DNA of 64,000 nt from Neoechinorhynchus agilis. Lineage: Eukaryota > Acanthocephala. The stretch lies in the NCBI GenBank assembly GCA_051530055.1, contig CM121342.1, positions 5,394,001 through 5,458,000 on the forward strand, read 5' to 3'. This document shows, one piece after another, positions 1-11,075 of the stretch; within the stretch, counting starts at the first letter, position 1, and every line of letters starts with the position of its first letter. The notes below the pieces were generated by a model. That model ran no database searches and was not told where the DNA came from. It saw only the letters and a program-made list of their open reading frames with translations. The translations under genes were made by a program, and so were the position numbers.

Positions 1-339
1 TGTAAGAATGGGGAGAATGACCGATAGGTGATTTTCCAGATTTTGAAATGTTCTGCTCATATGTTCCAGACATTATCAATATTTAAAATAATCGTCAAAT
101 TCACGATTAGAACGAGTTAATTCGTGGAATAATGATCTAAACTGGTTCGAATCGTTTGAGATTACCAAGTGCACAATGTGTTATCAAAATTAAAACTGCT
201 CTTCTGATTTTGGAAATAAAGAGCGGTTCAAATTCTCAGGCTCAATCAGAGTGCTATTAAATTTTGTTTATTATTATTGAAATAACGATTGATAATATAG
301 TCTAATTCCATTTAGTCCTACGACGTGACTAAAGTTCTC

Positions 340-590
340 ACGTCATTCTGAGATCGATAGCGCTTCTGAGATCGATAGCGCAATTTCTCGGGCGTTGAGA
401 ACGGCGAACTTCCCCAACATCTTGGAACCTGCCCATCTTTGTCGACTAGACGGTTGTCGACCTGACGGAATTTCGGTCTTTCCGTGGCGGGAGGGCAAAT
501 GCCTTCTCTGGGATGCCACGTCCCTCGCAGTAAGCAACATTCCCTACTCGCTCGAAATCGCTGGAGGTGCAGCCGAAGGGAGTAACGTAC
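340..590 (+). mobile_element. Retroelement fragment (C-terminal nuclease-like part)
   Basis: The + strand encodes a peptide with the signature RPDG, then about 12 residues later LLWDAT. Such a PD...D pattern is typical of the region downstream of reverse transcriptase in some LINE-like elements and resembles a PD-(D/E)xK nuclease. The same stretch occurs at 42540-42760 in the opposite orientation with a few differences, so it is a dispersed repeat. No complete ORF remains. The assignment to a non-LTR element is inference. Confidence 0.55.
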
Positions 591-679
591 AAAAGTGCCC
601 TTATAAGATCCATTCATTTGTATTCTTCTCAATTACAAAAGTGCCCTTATAAGATCCATTCATTTGTATTCTTCTCAAT
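589..679. repeat. 45-bp direct duplication
   Basis: Two identical copies of about 45 bases (589-633 and 635-679) lie head to tail immediately after the retroelement fragment. This looks like a local duplication or a remnant of the element's end. Confidence 0.85.
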
Positions 680-901
680 CTGGCACCTCTGTTCAGCAAG
701 AGGTGTGATTTTAGAATGTGATTGAAAAAACATTAGACCAGTGCCCGGTTTTATGAGTGTGGAAACGGAAAAATACAAAAAATTATAATCGATTTCTCAC
801 AATCACTCAATGATTGATCATTGGGAATGGGGGGACAGTGTGTGTGTAGCACAAGATTTGGCATAGTTTTTACACAAACAAGAGATAATGCCATTTGTAT
901 A

Positions 902-2694
902 TCACTTCCTCAGGAATACAAGAAGAATAACAATTAGTACGGTGAAGAGGAAGCAAAGAATTATGGCAATGATTATTTTCTTCTTGAGAGCGGCACTTCT
1001 GTATTTAACAGCTTTTTTGGTATCTGCTTTGGCCGAATCGATGTAATTGACTGATTGGCTGACGTTGTACTCGATCCGATCAATCATTTCCCCTTGGGAT
1101 TCAACGAGCATTGCGAGATCCATGAACATATCGTGTAGTTCTTTTATGCTGCTTTCAAGTTTCATTATATCATTATGGCGAGCTTCGATTTCGGCCAGTG
1201 TTTGTCTGGCGTCCTGAGCTTCAATCATGATCTAATTATGAGATTATTGTGTGTGTTTTGCTTAAAGTCCAACGAACCCCTTTGGTAAAAATGGCCGGAT
1301 TGCCCGACTCCAGCATTTGTTCAAGTTCATCACTCGTCGTCGTACGTCCGGCTAAAGACACCCACAGAGATGAAGACGCGTTTAGGTCTTTCACAACAAC
1401 ACTTTACGAGAGACGCTCACTTATTCGAAGCTGACGCTCGAGCATCTTTTTATACTCCTCTCGATGTTTAACTTGTTCAGCGCTCAATTCGGCCATTATT
1501 TGGTTCAATCTCATGCTGAGCATTGTTACCTACGAAAACGGACACGGATCACACACACAGATCATGCCACCCGAACAACATATCGATCGATCACTAGCAA
1601 CCAACAACAACAACAATGTTAAAATGAAGCGTACTTATTTCCAATTGACGTTGAATCCGAGCCTTACATCGCTCACGGTACTCAATTTGAGCGGTGTTGT
1701 ATGTGTTCATGGTGTCAATGAACTTCCTCGATAGAGTGGCGTGCTGAAATGAAACGATTGGACTCGTGTATCAAAAGCAAAAGACAACAACACGCATAAA
1801 CGAGGGAGGCTAGTGATCTATCGGCAGTTATCGATTGCCTCACTCACTTGCAACTTCTTTATTCGAGTGGACGCCGGGATGTATCGTCCGGATGGCCGAT
1901 CATCCTTCTCGTTTGCCGTTCGCATACCTGCCAACGAAATAACAAGTCATCCTCTACAACGCAAACACTGGAAAAATGTGTGGAAAAAGGAACCATTTTG
2001 TTAACAACAAAAGACGGGCAAGAGTTTTTCACACCGACAAATCTCTCGATGGGGGGCGAGTGTACTTCTTTGAAGACAACGTCGACACGAGACAATAATA
2101 ACCTGAGATTTTTTAATCCTCAGATCTGCAGAAGTTGCCCTATAGAGTTCATCGTTTTCTTCGTGTTCAATGGTGGCCTCCATAGCTACACAAAGACCAA
2201 CATGGCCTGCATCCCGCCAATCGATACGAAGACAAAAAATCAAACCTTTAAGCTTCCGCCGGACTTCATTTGCTTTCTTTTTTATTTCCTGCATATTTGT
2301 TTCGAGTTTCTCTTTGGTTTCTGGGGCGGAGAAAAGCGACAAACTGAAAAAGGGGCAAAGTCTTACTTTCGTCCGTCTGAGGTGCGGTCAAGATTTCATT
2401 ATGTAGAACTTTTACAGAGGCAACGAGTTCGGTGATCCTGTCGATGCTTGACCGGATTTGATCAACCTAAAATGGTTGTGTGTTCAGTTTGAGATAAGTC
2501 AGAAACCTGATCGAAAAATTCAGGCATAAATCCATTTGCATCGGTTGAATTTTGGACGGTGGTGCTATCGCTCACTCCGATATCGACTTCCCTGTTCAGC
2601 TGAGCCTAAATGGAAACCAAAAGAAGACACCAATTACACAAATATGTATTCGAGAACAAACCGCCTTTAAAGCCGCCAATCGATCCTTGATCAT
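902..2694 (-). CDS. Syntaxin-1-like t-SNARE, 8-exon gene with alternative fifth-position exon pair
   Basis: This is a plasma-membrane Qa-SNARE that pairs with SNAP-25 and synaptobrevin to drive vesicle fusion. Exons read on the minus strand with GT-AG borders: 2662-2694, 2507-2605, 2367-2466, 2246-2320, 2103-2185, then 1635-1743 or 1421-1529, then 1278-1351 and 902-1231. The spliced protein is 300 residues, the usual family length. It starts [11 protein letters not shown] and has the Habc helices ([26 protein letters not shown]). It continues with the linker [20 protein letters not shown], the SNARE motif ([19 protein letters not shown]) and a C-terminal membrane anchor rich in I, V and L. 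All phases agree across the junctions. The closest relatives are Syx1A and unc-64. The paralogue choice (syntaxin 1 rather than 2-4) is less sure than the family. Confidence 0.93.
1421..1529 (-). other. Syntaxin alternative exon B (divergent Hc version)
   Basis: This exon is also exactly 109 bases, with acceptor cgtag and donor gtgagc, and encodes 36 residues beginning VTMLSMRL and ending MLERQLRI plus one base. It aligns without gaps to exon A (xxxLS, ..EYR/EEY, ..RQL.I) but has lost most residues typical of syntaxin 1. Including both exons leads to a stop soon after; skipping both also breaks the frame. Confidence 0.8.
1635..1743 (-). other. Syntaxin alternative exon A (canonical Hc version)
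   Basis: This exon is 109 bases, from an acceptor ttcag to donor gtacgc, and encodes 36 residues beginning HATLSRKF and ending RIQRQLEI plus one base. It matches the well conserved third helix of syntaxin 1. It is inferred to be mutually exclusive with the downstream exon at 1421-1529, because either exon alone keeps the frame. Confidence 0.9.
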
Positions 2695-4052
2695 CGCTGT
2701 TCAATCTCTAAAACTAGTAACTTGAGCTTCTTTTTCGCTCACACAACTTTAAGGACGCAAAAGCAATTCTTGGTAGGGGAAGCAGAGGCGGCGTCGGCAC
2801 ACACCACTAAGACCCAAATTTGAAAGAGTGATACGCCTCATCGCCATGGCGTGGGAAAGAGCATTTCAAAGAAATTGGCAACTCCATACACGCGATCAAA
2901 TTATTTCTTTAATTTATATTGGTTCTTCCAGATATGAGGAGCCAATCAGGTGACGAAGAATGACCCAAATCTTCTTTTATTATCGGCGCTTTTAAAATAA
3001 TATCAAGTCAAAAGGGAGAGCGAAACCATGGAGGGGATTTCTCCTTAGACGAGTACAGAACTTAATACCATTAAGAGATGTGCTCTCTGGAGTTTCACCG
3101 CGTTTTACATGGTTTGCAGTCCAACGAATCCCGCATTTATCGGAGCCAAAAAAATGACTTGTCAAAATCTTTATTCTCATTTCCGTTTTGTGCCAATCGT
3201 TTCCGCTCCTCAAACTCTCAATCTTAACCAAAAATCTGAATCATTTTTTTTCTCGAAAAAAAAGCGTACAACGTGACTTTTTCCGTACCGCCGTGCCCAA
3301 GAATATCACGTTCTCTCGTTATTAAAACCGATTTGAAAAAATACTGTCGTCTGAGAGATCCGAACATATTTCCAGCAAAAAAAAGAGTTCTCAAAATGTA
3401 TTTCGCTTAGCGAACTGGATCATAAAGAGCTCAAGAAAAAACCGCTTAAAATACACGAAATTTGTTTTTGTGTTCCTAAAAAAAACAGCGAGTTTAGATT
3501 GTTAATCTAGAGTTCATGGGCGAAAAAATGCCTGTTCAAAACACTCTTTCCGTTCTAATATAAATCTACTCTCTCATTTTCTTAGAAATCTATTTTTATC
3601 AGCGCTTGGAAGGAGTATGGACAAAAAAGACTACTTGAATGAACACAAGTTCGCTTTTGAATAAAAATCGCCTTTTTGCCTATAAATCTAATTTAAATCA
3701 AAAAAAAACAATTCAATCACACGTTTTTCCTTTTTTTCTTCAGCCGATCATCACAATTCAGTCCTTTTTTTTAGCAGAACCGAATTGTTTTTCGAGGTCT
3801 ACGTAAGGAAAAACAAATACGGAAGAATCCAATACACGAATCGTCACGAGGTTTGGGTATTGTTGACGAAGCTGTGAAAAGTCCAAAAAAAGAGGGAGGA
3901 TTTTTTGCTCTCGTCTCTGGAACTACTTAATCAGTAGTAATCTTGTGAAATTCTATTTTTAAGGCGAATGGAAAATTACCGGTCTGATTACTCGCGTCAA
4001 AGAGTAAACATGCAGTTGAGAAATCAGTCGACAATCCAATACCAACTATTAA
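2695..4052. other. Intergenic region, no gene seen
   Basis: This stretch is A/T-rich with many homopolymer runs. The short open frames have no recognisable domain, splice structure or homology. It presumably holds the syntaxin promoter and 5' UTR (minus strand). Confidence 0.5.
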
Positions 4053-4169
4053 ATCATTCAATTTTAGTCAATCCCTTTCTTGTCCGGCTTATTTATTTAG
4101 GCATAAAGCCAAACCAATTACATCAGAGACTGAGCCGGACAAGAAAGGGATTGACTAAAATTGAATGAT
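4053..4169. repeat. Perfect 37-bp inverted repeat with 43-base loop
   Basis: Arms at 4053-4089 and 4133-4169 are exact reverse complements; the right arm reads agccggacaagaaagggatt at its start. RNA from either strand would form a long hairpin. It could be a MITE-like element or a fold-back relic. No target-site duplication is obvious. Confidence 0.85.
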
Positions 4170-4465
4170 GATAACAATACCGGCTTGCCAGTAAAACTTA
4201 AAAAATCCAACTATTAAAGTAGCGACATCGAACCGGAAAGTTCGTCCCGACTATTGAGCTGGGACTTTGTCGCCTCTCGTGTCCAGAAAAACTCTCGTTC
4301 GCATTGTTTGCACAAATTCCAACGGGATTTCCTAACACTCATTTCCCCGTTCCTTTTTAGATTCCTCAAAAAGACGGCGAAATTTCTCGGAAATAAAGCT
4401 TTTCTTTTTATCACTACAGCAGCTCAAGTTTGTCCATTTTCGAGTCGGAGATAAATCCGTGTTCA

Positions 4466-7400
4466 ATGTACCGCCTCGAAGGTTCTGATCCAAGTGAATT
4501 GGGCGGTTTAGTTAGAAGGCCGAGACCTCGAGAATCACGAGAACCATCGAAGCGATTGGAAACTTCGATTGACAGCGTTGCGTTCTATCAGCGTAAGATG
4601 TCAGCTCAACAGAAACAAATCCACGCGGACATAAAGAAATGGGAAACGAACCGGATGCTAACGAGTGGAGTCCTAAGAGCCGGTATTGGTCATTCGGATG
4701 ACCTAAACGAAGAAACCGACGTCCGCGTTCATTTACTTGTACACAACATTGTTCCTCCTTTCCTCGATGGTCGGTACGTGTTCACAAGACAATTTGATCC
4801 GGTAGTTCCGGTCCGCGATCCCAAATCCGATATGGCTGTTATATGCCGTAAAGGTTGTTTGAGTGTCCGTCGGTTCCGCGAGCAGAAGGAGAGAATGGCT
4901 GCTCAGGATAAGAGTTGGCAGTTGGCTGGGTCTCGGATGGGGAACGTATTGGGTTTAAAAGGTAGGTCCGATGATCGGATGAGTCAATCAGTCGATTACC
5001 GAACAAGCCATCAATTCAGTGAACATGTAGACGAACGTTCACTGACGACGGTTTCCACTATAAAACGCCGATTTTTGCCGATATTCAATGTTCGTGAGAA
5101 ATTGTTGAGTGTTGTAAGGGACAACAGCGTAGTTGTAATTGTAGGCGAGACCGGAAGTGGAAAGACTACCCAGCTAACACAATACCTCCACGAGGAAGGA
5201 TACAGTCAAAATGGACTCATTGGATGCACTCAACCTAGACGGGTTGCGGCAATGAGTGTAGCGAAAAGGGTCTCTGAAGAGATGAACACTCGTTTGGGCG
5301 AGAAAGTCGGATATGCCATTCGATTTGAAGATTGTACATCATCCAATACAGTCATAAAGTACATGACCGATGGTATTCTTCTTAGAGAAAGTCTAAATGA
5401 GTCTGATTTGGACAAATATTCAGCCGTTATTATGGACGAAGCTCATGAGCGCTCCCTAAATACAGACGTTTTGTTCGGTCTACTAAGAGAAATTGTTATT
5501 CGCCGTCAAGATTTAAAGGTAATCATCACTTCGGCAACGCTTGATAGTGAAAAATTTTGTTGCTTCTTCGGTAATGCGCCGGTATTCCACATTCCAGGAA
5601 GGACTTATCCTGTCGAAAAACTCTACAGCAAAACCGTTCACGAAGATTATGTTGAAGCTGCCGTTAAGAATATCATTCAAGTTCATCTTGGGATGCCAAG
5701 TGGAGGAGACATTCTTGTGTTTATGCCAGGACAAGAAGATATTGAAGTAGCGTGTGATTTAGTTCAACAAAAGCTGTCTCAATTGGATAATCCGAAACCG
5801 CTTCTCGTTCTTCCGATCTACTCTCAGCTGCCAAGTGAGCTTCAGGCAAAAATCTTTCAGCGGTCCCCTGATGGCAATAGGAAGTGTGTAATAGCTACGA
5901 ACATTGCCGAGACTTCTTTGACTGTCGATGGAATAAAGTTCGTGATTGACACGGGTTATTGTAAATTGAAGGTCTATAACCCTAGGGTTGGAATGGATGC
6001 CCTCCAAGTGTTTCCGATTAGTCAAGCGAATGCTGAACAGCGTGCGGGAAGAGCTGGACGAACTGGACCTGGTCAATGTTTTCGGCTTTACACTGAGAGA
6101 GCTTTTAGAGAAGAAATGCTTAAATGTAATGTTCCCGAGATTCAACGCACAAATTTGGCTCACGTGGTTCTTCTTCTAAAGTCCTTAGGTATCGACGAAC
6201 TCCTTTCTTTTCACTTCATGGACCCACCTCCTCAAGATAATATGCTCAATTCCATGTATCAGCTATGGATTCTCGGTGCACTCGATAACACTGGAGCGCT
6301 AACTAAAGAAGGACGACAGATGGTTGAGTTCCCTCTCGATCCAGCCTTGAGCAAAATGCTCATTCAATCTGTGGAAATGGGTTGCAGTAGAGAGGTTCTG
6401 ACGGTAGTATCAATGCTGAGTGTTCCGTCTATTTTCTCGAGACCAAGTGGAAAGGAAGTGGAGTCTGATGCGAAACGAGAGAAATTCCAAGTGCCTGAGA
6501 GTGATCATCTCACTTATCTTAACGTGTAAAGGCCACTGATTCTTGATTTGCTAGGACTTGGAGACCCCATTTTTTTAATCGAAAATATTTTATTTCAATC
6601 AATCTTCATCTCTCTCGACAATTAACACACTCACAGCCTCCCGCCAAATTCCAGCTTCTCTCCTTTATCGACCGTCGCCATCACGCTGGCAGCATTGCCC
6701 CGTTGTACTGCGAGGGAGATATTTTGTCGAAGGAATACGCCTGCTCTTGAGTCTCCGGTTGCCTCTCTCAATTTCTTCGAGAGATCCTGGAGCAGAGAGA
6801 GTGCCGGTATCTTTTTTTTTACAAATGCTCCTAATAAAAGGATCGAGAATTCCCTGGCAGACATTCAATGGAAAGCGAGTGGTTACTCTAACAACTGGTG
6901 CCAAGATCATTACCTACATGCAAAGTCTCTAAGGAAGGTACGAGAAGTACGGCAGCAACTAAAGGACATAATGGACGCCCAGAAATTGGAGATCATCAGC
7001 GTAGGTACAGGGAACGATTGGGATATAATAAGGAAATGCATTTGTTCGGCATATTTCTACCAGGCTGCACGTCAGAAATCAATTGGGGAATACGTGAACC
7101 TTCGAACCGGAATGCCGTGCCATTTGCATCCAACGAGTGCTTTGTATGGATGTGGATTCATTCCAGATTATGTGGTCTATCATGAACTGTTCATGACCCA
7201 TAAAGAGTACATGCAGTGTGTCACTGCAGTTGATGGGCAATGGCTAGCTGAATTAGGCCCCATGTTCTTTAGTCTTAAAGATCCTGACCGAAGCCGGGTG
7301 GAGTCCAGGAAAAAACAAACCGATCATTCTAAACTTACAATGGAACAGGAAATGCAAAGAGCCGAACGCCAACTAACTAGGCAGCGTACTGAACGTGAAC

Positions 7401-7516
7401 AAAAGGCCGCTGTCGTTCCTGCTTCCCTCAAACGATTTGCTACCATTGCAACGCCAGGTAAAATCACCAAAGATCATACACCTTTTAGGACCAAAAGGAC
7501 CCGGCCGGGAGTCTGA
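4466..7516 (+). CDS. Pre-mRNA-splicing ATP-dependent RNA helicase PRP16 (DHX38)
   Basis: PRP16 is the DEAH-box ATPase that remodels the spliceosome after the first transesterification. The start is taken at ATG 4466 (MYRLEGSD), because the N-terminal RLEG...GGLV motif of PRP16 begins there. The family signature VPPFLDGR...VRDPKSD follows. Helicase motifs are [26 protein letters not shown], the TNIAETSLT block and [12 protein letters not shown]. The first exon runs to about 6525 (LN + two bases). The second begins at about 6841 and carries the winged-helix/ratchet/OB part ([28 protein letters not shown]) and a basic tail. The join is phase-consistent but inserts about seven residues relative to the family, so the acceptor is uncertain. 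The protein is about 910 residues against about 1230 in human; the missing part is the low-complexity N-terminal linker. Confidence 0.92.
6630..6805 (-). mobile_element. Retroelement 3' fragment inside the PRP16 intron
   Basis: On the minus strand this encodes [11 protein letters not shown], then [14 protein letters not shown]. This matches the extreme C-terminus of the element type also seen at 42330-42835 (shared DNA such as ctctcaatttcttcgagaga). It fills most of the single intron between the two PRP16 coding blocks and is antisense to the gene. Confidence 0.6.
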
Positions 7517-7692
7517 GAATATGTTATTGTAAGCAAAAATGTTTTTCACTCCTAAAACTAACTTGAAGCTATTATGGATTTTTCGTGTCTTTTTATTCGC
7601 TACATTTGAGAAATTAAACAAAAAAATTCGGTTTCAACAAATAGAGTTCGGCTTCTTGGTGCTTCCCCTCCTTTTATTACAAATTATTTTTA

Positions 7693-8619
7693 TTAGGTTT
7701 TGCGCAAATATTTTCGTTTCCGGCCAAATATTGGGCGATCGTAATCCTCGTTTTGGTTTTTGGAGACTTTTCTCTGTTTTATGCGTCGATCGTCTCTTAA
7801 AGCTGATAAAAGTAAATGCCTTATAGGCACTCGACTATCGTTTCTATCATTAAGAACTTTCCATAAGTCGACTACAATGTGGATCCAAGATTTAATGTCG
7901 ACGTAAAGCATTCGGACTTCAAAGAATTTTGAATCAAGTACAGAATTGAGACATCGTCCTTCGCAACGATCAGGAATTTGGTCACGATCCAATGCGCACG
8001 GATAAGCCATGTAGGGAAGTTTTTCGAATCGTCGTGGGCAGAAGAAAATATCGGTCACTTTGACTTGAACGCGTTGTCCAAAATCCACAAGGGAAACCTG
8101 AACTTTGTCTTGGCTGACAAATGGATCCTCAAGTAATGCTCTGTAAATCACCCTTTGAAATTCGACTACGTAAAGAGAGTTTAGCCGTAAATTTTTCTGA
8201 AAGACGATCTTCCTGTTGGTTTTGGTTGAGAAGTAATCCCTGAGTTCGTTGATTGATTTCCAATTGTTATCGAAATCGCGCATGAGCCAAATATGAAAGT
8301 GTCGCAAAGAATCTACACTGGACACATAGACACGACTTTTGCCGGAAAATTGAGTCTTATCCGGAAGGTTTGCGTTTAGATCACAAAATCGAAGATTGCG
8401 ATTTGAAGGTTTTGGTCGCAAAAGATCTACATCGTTGATTGTTCTCGAAAATCGCTTGTTTTCCCCTAGGTCGCTAAAACGTCGTTTGTCGTTCAATCTT
8501 CGTGGTCGAATGAAGTCGCAATCTTTGCTTTCTGCAATGCTGGAGTTGTTCGCTGACTTTTGATATCTGTTCATTTTTAGAAGAAGAAGATAGGAATTGC
8601 GTTTTGTAGACGATCTCAT
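7693..8619 (-). CDS. Tudor-domain protein, single exon
   Basis: The ORF is 308 residues from the ATG at 8619 (a second ATG lies 15 codons in). The N-terminal 90 residues are basic and low in complexity. From about residue 95 there is an extended Tudor fold: VYVSSVDSLRHFHIWLM, an RALLEDPF strand, VQVSLVDFGQRVQVKV (the VDFG core) and LPYMAYPCAL, in the order seen in TDRD/Tudor proteins. Such domains bind symmetrically dimethylated arginine, often in germline piRNA granules. The exact orthologue is unclear. The C-terminus is again basic (KRKYLRK). Confidence 0.7.
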   Translation of the reverse strand: MRSSTKRNSYLLLLKMNRYQKSANNSSIAESKDCDFIRPRRLNDKRRFSDLGENKRFSRTINDVDLLRPKPSNRNLRFCDLNANLPDKTQFSGKSRVYVSSVDSLRHFHIWLMRDFDNNWKSINELRDYFSTKTNRKIVFQKNLRLNSLYVVEFQRVIYRALLEDPFVSQDKVQVSLVDFGQRVQVKVTDIFFCPRRFEKLPYMAYPCALDRDQIPDRCEGRCLNSVLDSKFFEVRMLYVDIKSWIHIVVDLWKVLNDRNDSRVPIRHLLLSALRDDRRIKQRKVSKNQNEDYDRPIFGRKRKYLRKT

Positions 8620-8639
8620 CAATGTTCCGTTGTGTTGAG

Positions 8640-11075
8640 GGGGGGTCAGTGAGATAAATCAATCGCCATCACGTGTTTAATTAACACTAATTATCTGCTC
8701 CTTGAATCGGTACCGTAAAACAAAAGTATGAATTAAGAAACATTTGTACTCATTAACGAAATTAAGTAATATTTTCCAGGGAACGAAATTTTATATGTTG
8801 CGGAACTAAATTACTTATTTTATTTTCAAAAATATTTTTCAAAACAGGGAAATTTTTTTAAAAGTAGGTTCCATTCTGCCTCTAAATTATTTCGATTCAG
8901 TGCCTCTTCCTCCCAAGTAATTTGGAATAAATCTTTATTTCATATACGCGTCTTAATTTTGAATTTTCGATAAAAAATCTCTTTTTCAAATGGACATCCC
9001 GAAATACTTTGAATGCGAATTTTTGCAACTTGGTGTCTCTATTTAAAGTCTCTTTTTCATTATGGTCAAGAATTCGTCATTTAATTTGCTAAGCGTTATC
9101 GTTGTGTTTATTTAAAGTGTTCAAGATTGTTGCCCATTTTTTATGATTTAGAATTTTCCGAAACAACAAAAAGGGGAAGTCGCATTTTCAATTACCGGCC
9201 AATAGTTAATGGACGAGACACGTTGGTTCGGAGCTTTAATTTTTCAAAAGATAAAGGGAATATCATTCCTTCATCTTATCGCACAATTCCGGCTCAATGA
9301 AAGTCGCACATAACGATGCTGTCTTATTTTCTTGAAAAGTTGTAGAGATTCAAAAAGGAGGGGATAAATAGGGCGTTACCTGATCGTTAGTGGTCATTTC
9401 TTAGATTCACAATATCAAAAAGTTTTCGAATCGGCATGGAGATCCATTCGCTTAACGTTCGTATAATAGACGGCAGTAATCAAATTCAGGGTCTGTAACC
9501 ATCTAGAGATCCACTTTGAGTTGTTCGTTACAACTGAACTCTGGACCACTTCCTAATTCGTTGGATTGAAATTTTATCGGTTTTCTGAATCCTCCAACAG
9601 CTCTAAAGTTGTTTAAAGATTCAATGGTCGATGTTTGCATCTGACGTAAAAATTAAAAGGATTTATTGGTTCCGATATTTCGGCACAATCTTGTGAACCT
9701 TGATCAAAAGGCGTACAAGATTGTGCCGAAATATCGGAACCAATAAATCCTATTAATTTTTACGTCAGATGCAAACATCTCTAAAGTTATCGAACTAACA
9801 ATGATGATTGGACAATCACATTGTTGTCCTTCATCGAATGTGCAAATTGGTTTGTTCAACCAAACAAGCTTCCTCGTTGAATTCACGAAACCGTTTAGTC
9901 TTCACGAGACTGATGATTGTTCCTTAAGCACGAAAATGTCGTGGGGGTTTACAAACGCCATTCCGCTCCGTGAATTCGTCTTCTTGATTTAAATTTGGCA
10001 TTAAATCGCTTTTAGTCATAAACGACAAATCAGCACCTAATCTGAACAGTTCGTTGTTTTTATAGTTTAAAAGCTCAAAACAGACAAAACAACTAAATGT
10101 TCATTTGCGCTGAATTCAAATCTCCACTAACTCAGTTGTAGAAATTTTAACGCTCTTAATTCTTATCTTAGCTGCAATGTCACGGCGTTACAGTCTTAAA
10201 TTGACGAGGAAGTGTATTCCTGCGACAAAATATCTCGCTCGCAGTACAACGAGGCAATGCCGCTAGGGACAGCCGAGGAAGGAGAGAAGTTTCGATTTTG
10301 CTGACGGTGGTGATTGTTGGAAAATTGGATTCAATTGGGAGTTGCGTGCTACTTAAAGACCTTAAGGTTGCGTATATTTAAACTCGAATTGAAGCGAATT
10401 TTGGCTAATATGCAAAAATTTATGAAAGGTTTTTCTTTTGCGTTCAATGAAAAATTCAGGTTTGTGTTGATATAACGACTTTTGAACCGACACTTTTGAC
10501 GCAAAAACGAAAAGTCCCATGTAGATCTTTCTAGCTTTTTATTAAAATTATGCTTTTGGTCTTTATAAACAAAGGAGCCATTTAAGCGATTACAAACATC
10601 TTGTACCAGAAACCAACGAACTCATCGATAATATTGTACGTTGGCGAATCCTGTCCCCGGTGCTATAGATACTCATTTATTTGAGAAATATTTCGCAAGG
10701 TTTTCCTTGCCTCTTCAGTCTCTGTTGCTTCTAAGTTTTTAAATATGTGGCAGTGGTCAACTTCGAGGACAACGATATATGTCATCGATAATAGTTAACA
10801 ATCGAACAATCAATTTTTCTTTTCCATTTAAACCATTTGCATCGAATGTGAAGGCTTAGAGGATTCCAAAGTTAGCTAAAATGCGGAAAATTTGTTCAAT
10901 TAGTAAAGTTTGATCATTCTGGATACAAATCGGACCAACGGTCAAATGTTAATCATAATTTTAATTATTAATATGTACGCAGCAAGCATCCTTATCACTA
11001 GAAAGTTTGCGATGAGGGTTGCGTTTTTTAATCGGTCAGATCGGTTATCGTTTCCCCCATACATTATAGATCTTT
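8640..11075. other. Long intergenic region
   Basis: No coding region can be supported. The sequence is A/T-rich. The only clear structure is the long inverted repeat at 9630-9779. Confidence 0.5.
9630..9779. repeat. Inverted repeat with 65-bp arms
   Basis: Arms 9630-9694 and 9715-9779 are reverse complements with one mismatch near aattaaa/taatt, separated by only 20 bases. Each arm contains the block ggttccgatatttcggcaca, whose reverse complement carries CGAAATATCGG. This block resembles the hammerhead-like core found in other repeats of this window (16946-16979, 52352-52383, 58525-58558). It is probably a fold-back copy of that repeat family. Confidence 0.8.
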
